From Ignavibacteriota bacterium (lineage in GTDB: Bacteria; Bacteroidota; Kapaibacteriia; Palsa-1295), in contig PLXB01000492.1 of NCBI GenBank assembly GCA_003151215.1, forward strand, positions 1 to 6,664: 6,664 bases of DNA, read 5' to 3'. Below, piece after piece: positions 4,874 through 6,664 of this stretch (positions are counted from its first letter, which is position 1; every line of letters starts with the position of its first letter). The notes under the pieces were generated by a model. That model saw only the letters and a list, made by a program, of their open reading frames with translations, ran no database searches and was not told where the DNA came from. Both the position numbers and the translations under genes were made by a program.

Positions 4874-5431
4874 ATGAAAATATTTTTCATACTTTTTATT
4901 ATGTCATCTGCGCTTTTTACTGGTTGCAGCACATCGTATAATTATCAATCGAGCAAGATTACCATTCACAAGATTTACGAAGATGAAAAAGATTATTCTC
5001 TGCTATCAGTCCGCGGTGATTCCGCTATCGTCGTTCTTGATTGGAGCGAGCATGATGTAAAACCCATTCCATTCTCTCATGCGCAGGTGATGAGGAATGA
5101 CTCAATTGCCTGGATAGGCCGCGAAGGGAAAGGTGGTTTTAATTCACCATCATCCGAAGCGATACTTCTTGGTGCAGGGTTTGGTGCATTAACAACGGGT
5201 GTGCTCTTACCAAACCGCATTTTTGATTCGATCTTCGGTAGTGATGACATCGTCAGAGGGCTTAAAATAATTATTGGAATTGGAATCGGAGCTGTTGTGG
5301 GTGCGCTGATTAGCATCGCAAGCCCTTCTGATTTAGAAATCACGCTTGGATCGCAAAAGAGCTGGGAAATTCTCCACTCGATCTCTGCTTATCCTGATAA
5401 AGAACCTCCTGAAATGCAATACATAAAATAA
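4874..5431 (+). CDS. Array lipoprotein 6 (EPxxMxYIK family)
   Basis: Predicted 185-residue lipoprotein with lipobox LFTGC (Cys18). The N-terminal half is conserved (SKITIHKIYEDEKDYSLLSVRGDSAIVVLDW in the family position, then PIPFSHAQVM and NDSIAWIGREGKGG). Membrane segments are at about 96-112 (ILLGAGFGALTTGVLL) and 130-148 (LKIIIGIGIGAVVGALISI), with a loop containing FDSIFGSDD. The tail is partly changed: SQKSWEILHSI replaces the D-R-x-FLR-S-I pattern, but YPDKEPPEMQYIK at the stop is kept. It starts 5 nt after the preceding stop. It is the last member of the array; the next gene, of another type, starts after a 23-base AT-rich gap that contains no obvious terminator, so the two are probably cotranscribed. 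Confidence 0.89.
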   Translation: MKIFFILFIMSSALFTGCSTSYNYQSSKITIHKIYEDEKDYSLLSVRGDSAIVVLDWSEHDVKPIPFSHAQVMRNDSIAWIGREGKGGFNSPSSEAILLGAGFGALTTGVLLPNRIFDSIFGSDDIVRGLKIIIGIGIGAVVGALISIASPSDLEITLGSQKSWEILHSISAYPDKEPPEMQYIK

Positions 5432-5454
5432 ATTTTTTAAAATCGTAATTTACT

Positions 5455-6174
5455 ATGAAAAAAAAATTCATCCCGTTATTTGTAAGCGCGCTGCTTGTTT
5501 CCGCGCTTTCAAGTTGCTCATTGCTCGGCTATGGAATTGGTTCATTGATCGATCATGGAGCCGCGCATGACACCGTTGCAATTTTTACCGATATTTCTTC
5601 TTATACCGGTCAAAGGGCATGCATTCATTATCCTGATTCGTCGATCCGCTTTGCAACGTTCGAAGATTATTCCGATGAACCGTCGGATAGCTACCGGAAT
5701 GACTACAACAAATACGCAGCATCCCATCCGGCAAGTCCGGTGTTTGGCGATACTGTTAGGATGGAGTATCATTACCATGACGAACCTGTTATCAAATATT
5801 CGGCACCATTTCGGGGTTATTGCCCGGAGGGAATATTTTTTGGATACGATAAGCTGCCTTTCACAAAGTTTGATCACATAATATATCCGAAGAGTCTTTC
5901 CGAACCAAAATTGAAAATGCTCATTGAATCCAGTTCAGTACCTATTCGAGCTACGCTGAATTTCAGAGATTCGGCTAAAAGTTTTAGCCTTACCAATCGT
6001 GATTTTCAGAATGTTTTCGTCTTGCCTCATAACGCACCGGGTCGTTGGATAGGTCTTGGAATAGGGGCTGCTGCAGATCTCGCAATTGCGATCTGGTTTG
6101 CAAACTTGGCAGATGCTGGACCAAAACCTTTTTCTTTCGCTAAAGCTCATTACAACGGCGGCGTGATGCATTAG
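5455..6174 (+). CDS. Larger predicted lipoprotein at the end of the operon, unknown family
   Basis: Predicted 239-residue lipoprotein: signal peptide with lipobox LSSC (Cys21), then SLLGYGIGSLIDHG. A mainly soluble region contains two beta-rich stretches: FGDTVRMEYHYHDEPVIKY...GIFFGYDKLPFTKFDHIIYPK (about 97-145) and VPIRATLNFRDSAKSFSLTNRDF (about 162-184). One glycine/alanine membrane segment lies near the C-terminus (about 197-216, WIGLGIGAAADLAIAIW). The order lipid anchor, small beta domains, glycine-rich membrane segment echoes the upstream array. However, the sequence is otherwise different and it lacks the EPxxMxYIK end (it ends NGGVMH). I do not recognise the family. It has two Cys besides the lipidated one (about 56 and 123). 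No Shine-Dalgarno is visible; the start context is A/T-rich. No terminator is evident after the TAG stop. It shares orientation and close spacing with the array, suggesting a common envelope role. Confidence 0.87.
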   Translation: MKKKFIPLFVSALLVSALSSCSLLGYGIGSLIDHGAAHDTVAIFTDISSYTGQRACIHYPDSSIRFATFEDYSDEPSDSYRNDYNKYAASHPASPVFGDTVRMEYHYHDEPVIKYSAPFRGYCPEGIFFGYDKLPFTKFDHIIYPKSLSEPKLKMLIESSSVPIRATLNFRDSAKSFSLTNRDFQNVFVLPHNAPGRWIGLGIGAAADLAIAIWFANLADAGPKPFSFAKAHYNGGVMH

Positions 6175-6200
6175 GAATAGTCAGATAACAAAAACGAACC

Positions 6201-6283
6201 CTATACGTCTATTCGTCTCCCGTCTATACGTCAAATCCCTATCCCAAAATCTCTTTAATCTCATAAAATCAAGGTTCAGTCAA
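6201..6283. repeat. Dispersed intergenic repeat, copy 2, with period-8 array
   Basis: Starts with CTATACGT, CTATTCGT, CTCCCGT (7 bases), CTATACGT (6201-6231), continues through CAAATCCC and AATCTC-rich sequence, and ends with the 16-mer TAAAATCAAGGTTCAG (6264-6279), then T-CAAT. It corresponds to the right arm of the element at 2009-2135; no left inverted arm is seen here. Confidence 0.65.
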
Positions 6284-6320
6284 TTGCGAATCATTTCACA
6301 AACCCTTAGGTTACTATTTC

Positions 6321-6326
6321 AGGAGG
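6321..6326 (+). promoter_or_regulatory. Strong Shine-Dalgarno AGGAGG
   Basis: AGGAGG ends 5 bases before the ATG at 6332 and fixes that start. It is the only canonical ribosome binding site in the window. Confidence 0.75.
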
Positions 6327-6331
6327 AAGCT

Positions 6332-6664
6332 ATGAAAAAATATATTCTTTTGATCTCGTTATGTATTTCGGCGAGTTCTTTTGCCCAGGAGAAATTGATC
6401 CTGGGTTTCGATGCAGGATCTCTTGTTGCCGGTGAGCATAGAACATATACGACGCCCGGTTTAAGCTATTCAATGCAGCCTGATTATCTTTTCGGAATTG
6501 AAGCCGGTTACGGATTTTCGGAGCAGTTTGCGCTCAGGATGCAAATATTCATCGAACAGCGATCGATATCCGCCCGTCGATCTTTCGAGACGTTTGATTC
6601 TGCTATTTCTCAAATTTCTACCGGCACTTTTGGCGATGGCGGCGGTTCGAACACCTTTTTTGAA
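6332..6664 (+). CDS. Outer-membrane beta-barrel protein, 5' part only
   Basis: An open frame of 111 codons running off the end of the window. It starts with a signal peptide MKKYILLISLCISASSFA, cleaved before QEK. The mature part begins LILGFDAGSLVAGEH and continues with DYLFGIEAGYGFSEQFALRM and QIFIEQRSIS, alternating strand-like stretches. The pattern matches the two barrel genes at the start of the window (for example GLEIGYYNWDHFSYSAQILFD there), though direct identity is low. A glycine-rich loop GDGGGSN lies near the cut. It is most likely a PorT-like outer-membrane beta-barrel; the C-terminal strands needed to confirm this are outside the window. It lies 157 bases after the lipoprotein operon, behind an intergenic repeat, and has its own strong ribosome binding site, so it is probably a separate unit. 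Confidence 0.75.
   Translation, partial: MKKYILLISLCISASSFAQEKLILGFDAGSLVAGEHRTYTTPGLSYSMQPDYLFGIEAGYGFSEQFALRMQIFIEQRSISARRSFETFDSAISQISTGTFGDGGGSNTFFE

Overview
The window looks like chromosomal DNA of a Gram-negative bacterium from the Bacteroidota/Ignavibacteriota/Chlorobiota side of the tree. The evidence is: a TAnnTTTG-type promoter element, almost no Shine-Dalgarno sequences, PorT-like small beta-barrels, many short lipoproteins ending in LSGC or LTGC, and intergenic repeats of a style I recall from that group. No RNA gene, transposase, CRISPR array or phage gene was found. All genes are on the plus strand, and every protein appears to be exported to the envelope.

Region 1 (1-1319) holds two tandem paralogous outer-membrane beta-barrel genes. 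They share a near-identical leader, and between them (653-697) lies a decayed C-terminal scrap of a third paralog. Region 2 (1320-2207) holds one diverged lipoprotein gene with a GTG start (1520-2011), flanked on both sides by repeat-rich spacers: an imperfect palindrome, a period-8 array, and a two-armed period-8 inverted array.

Region 3 (2208-5431) is the core: six head-to-tail paralogous genes separated by 5-6 nt. Five encode lipoproteins with the same layout: lipobox Cys, small beta-rich domain with an RGD[S/T] turn, two glycine-rich membrane segments, and a conserved C-terminus ending exactly at EPxxMxYIK. The sixth (2831-3109) is an in-frame internal deletion that lost the beta domain and the lipobox Cys. 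The gene at 1520-2011 is a seventh, remote member of the family.

Region 4 (5455-6174) is a different, larger lipoprotein at the end of the same transcription unit. Region 5 (6175-6664) is a second copy of the intergenic repeat followed by the 5' part of another beta-barrel gene, the only one with a strong Shine-Dalgarno.

Inference: this is an envelope locus expanding by tandem duplication, with beta-barrel proteins flanking a set of lipid-anchored, glycine-zipper membrane proteins. The layout resembles that of SlyB/17-kDa-antigen-like lipoproteins, but I do not recognise the family by name and no function can be assigned from sequence alone.
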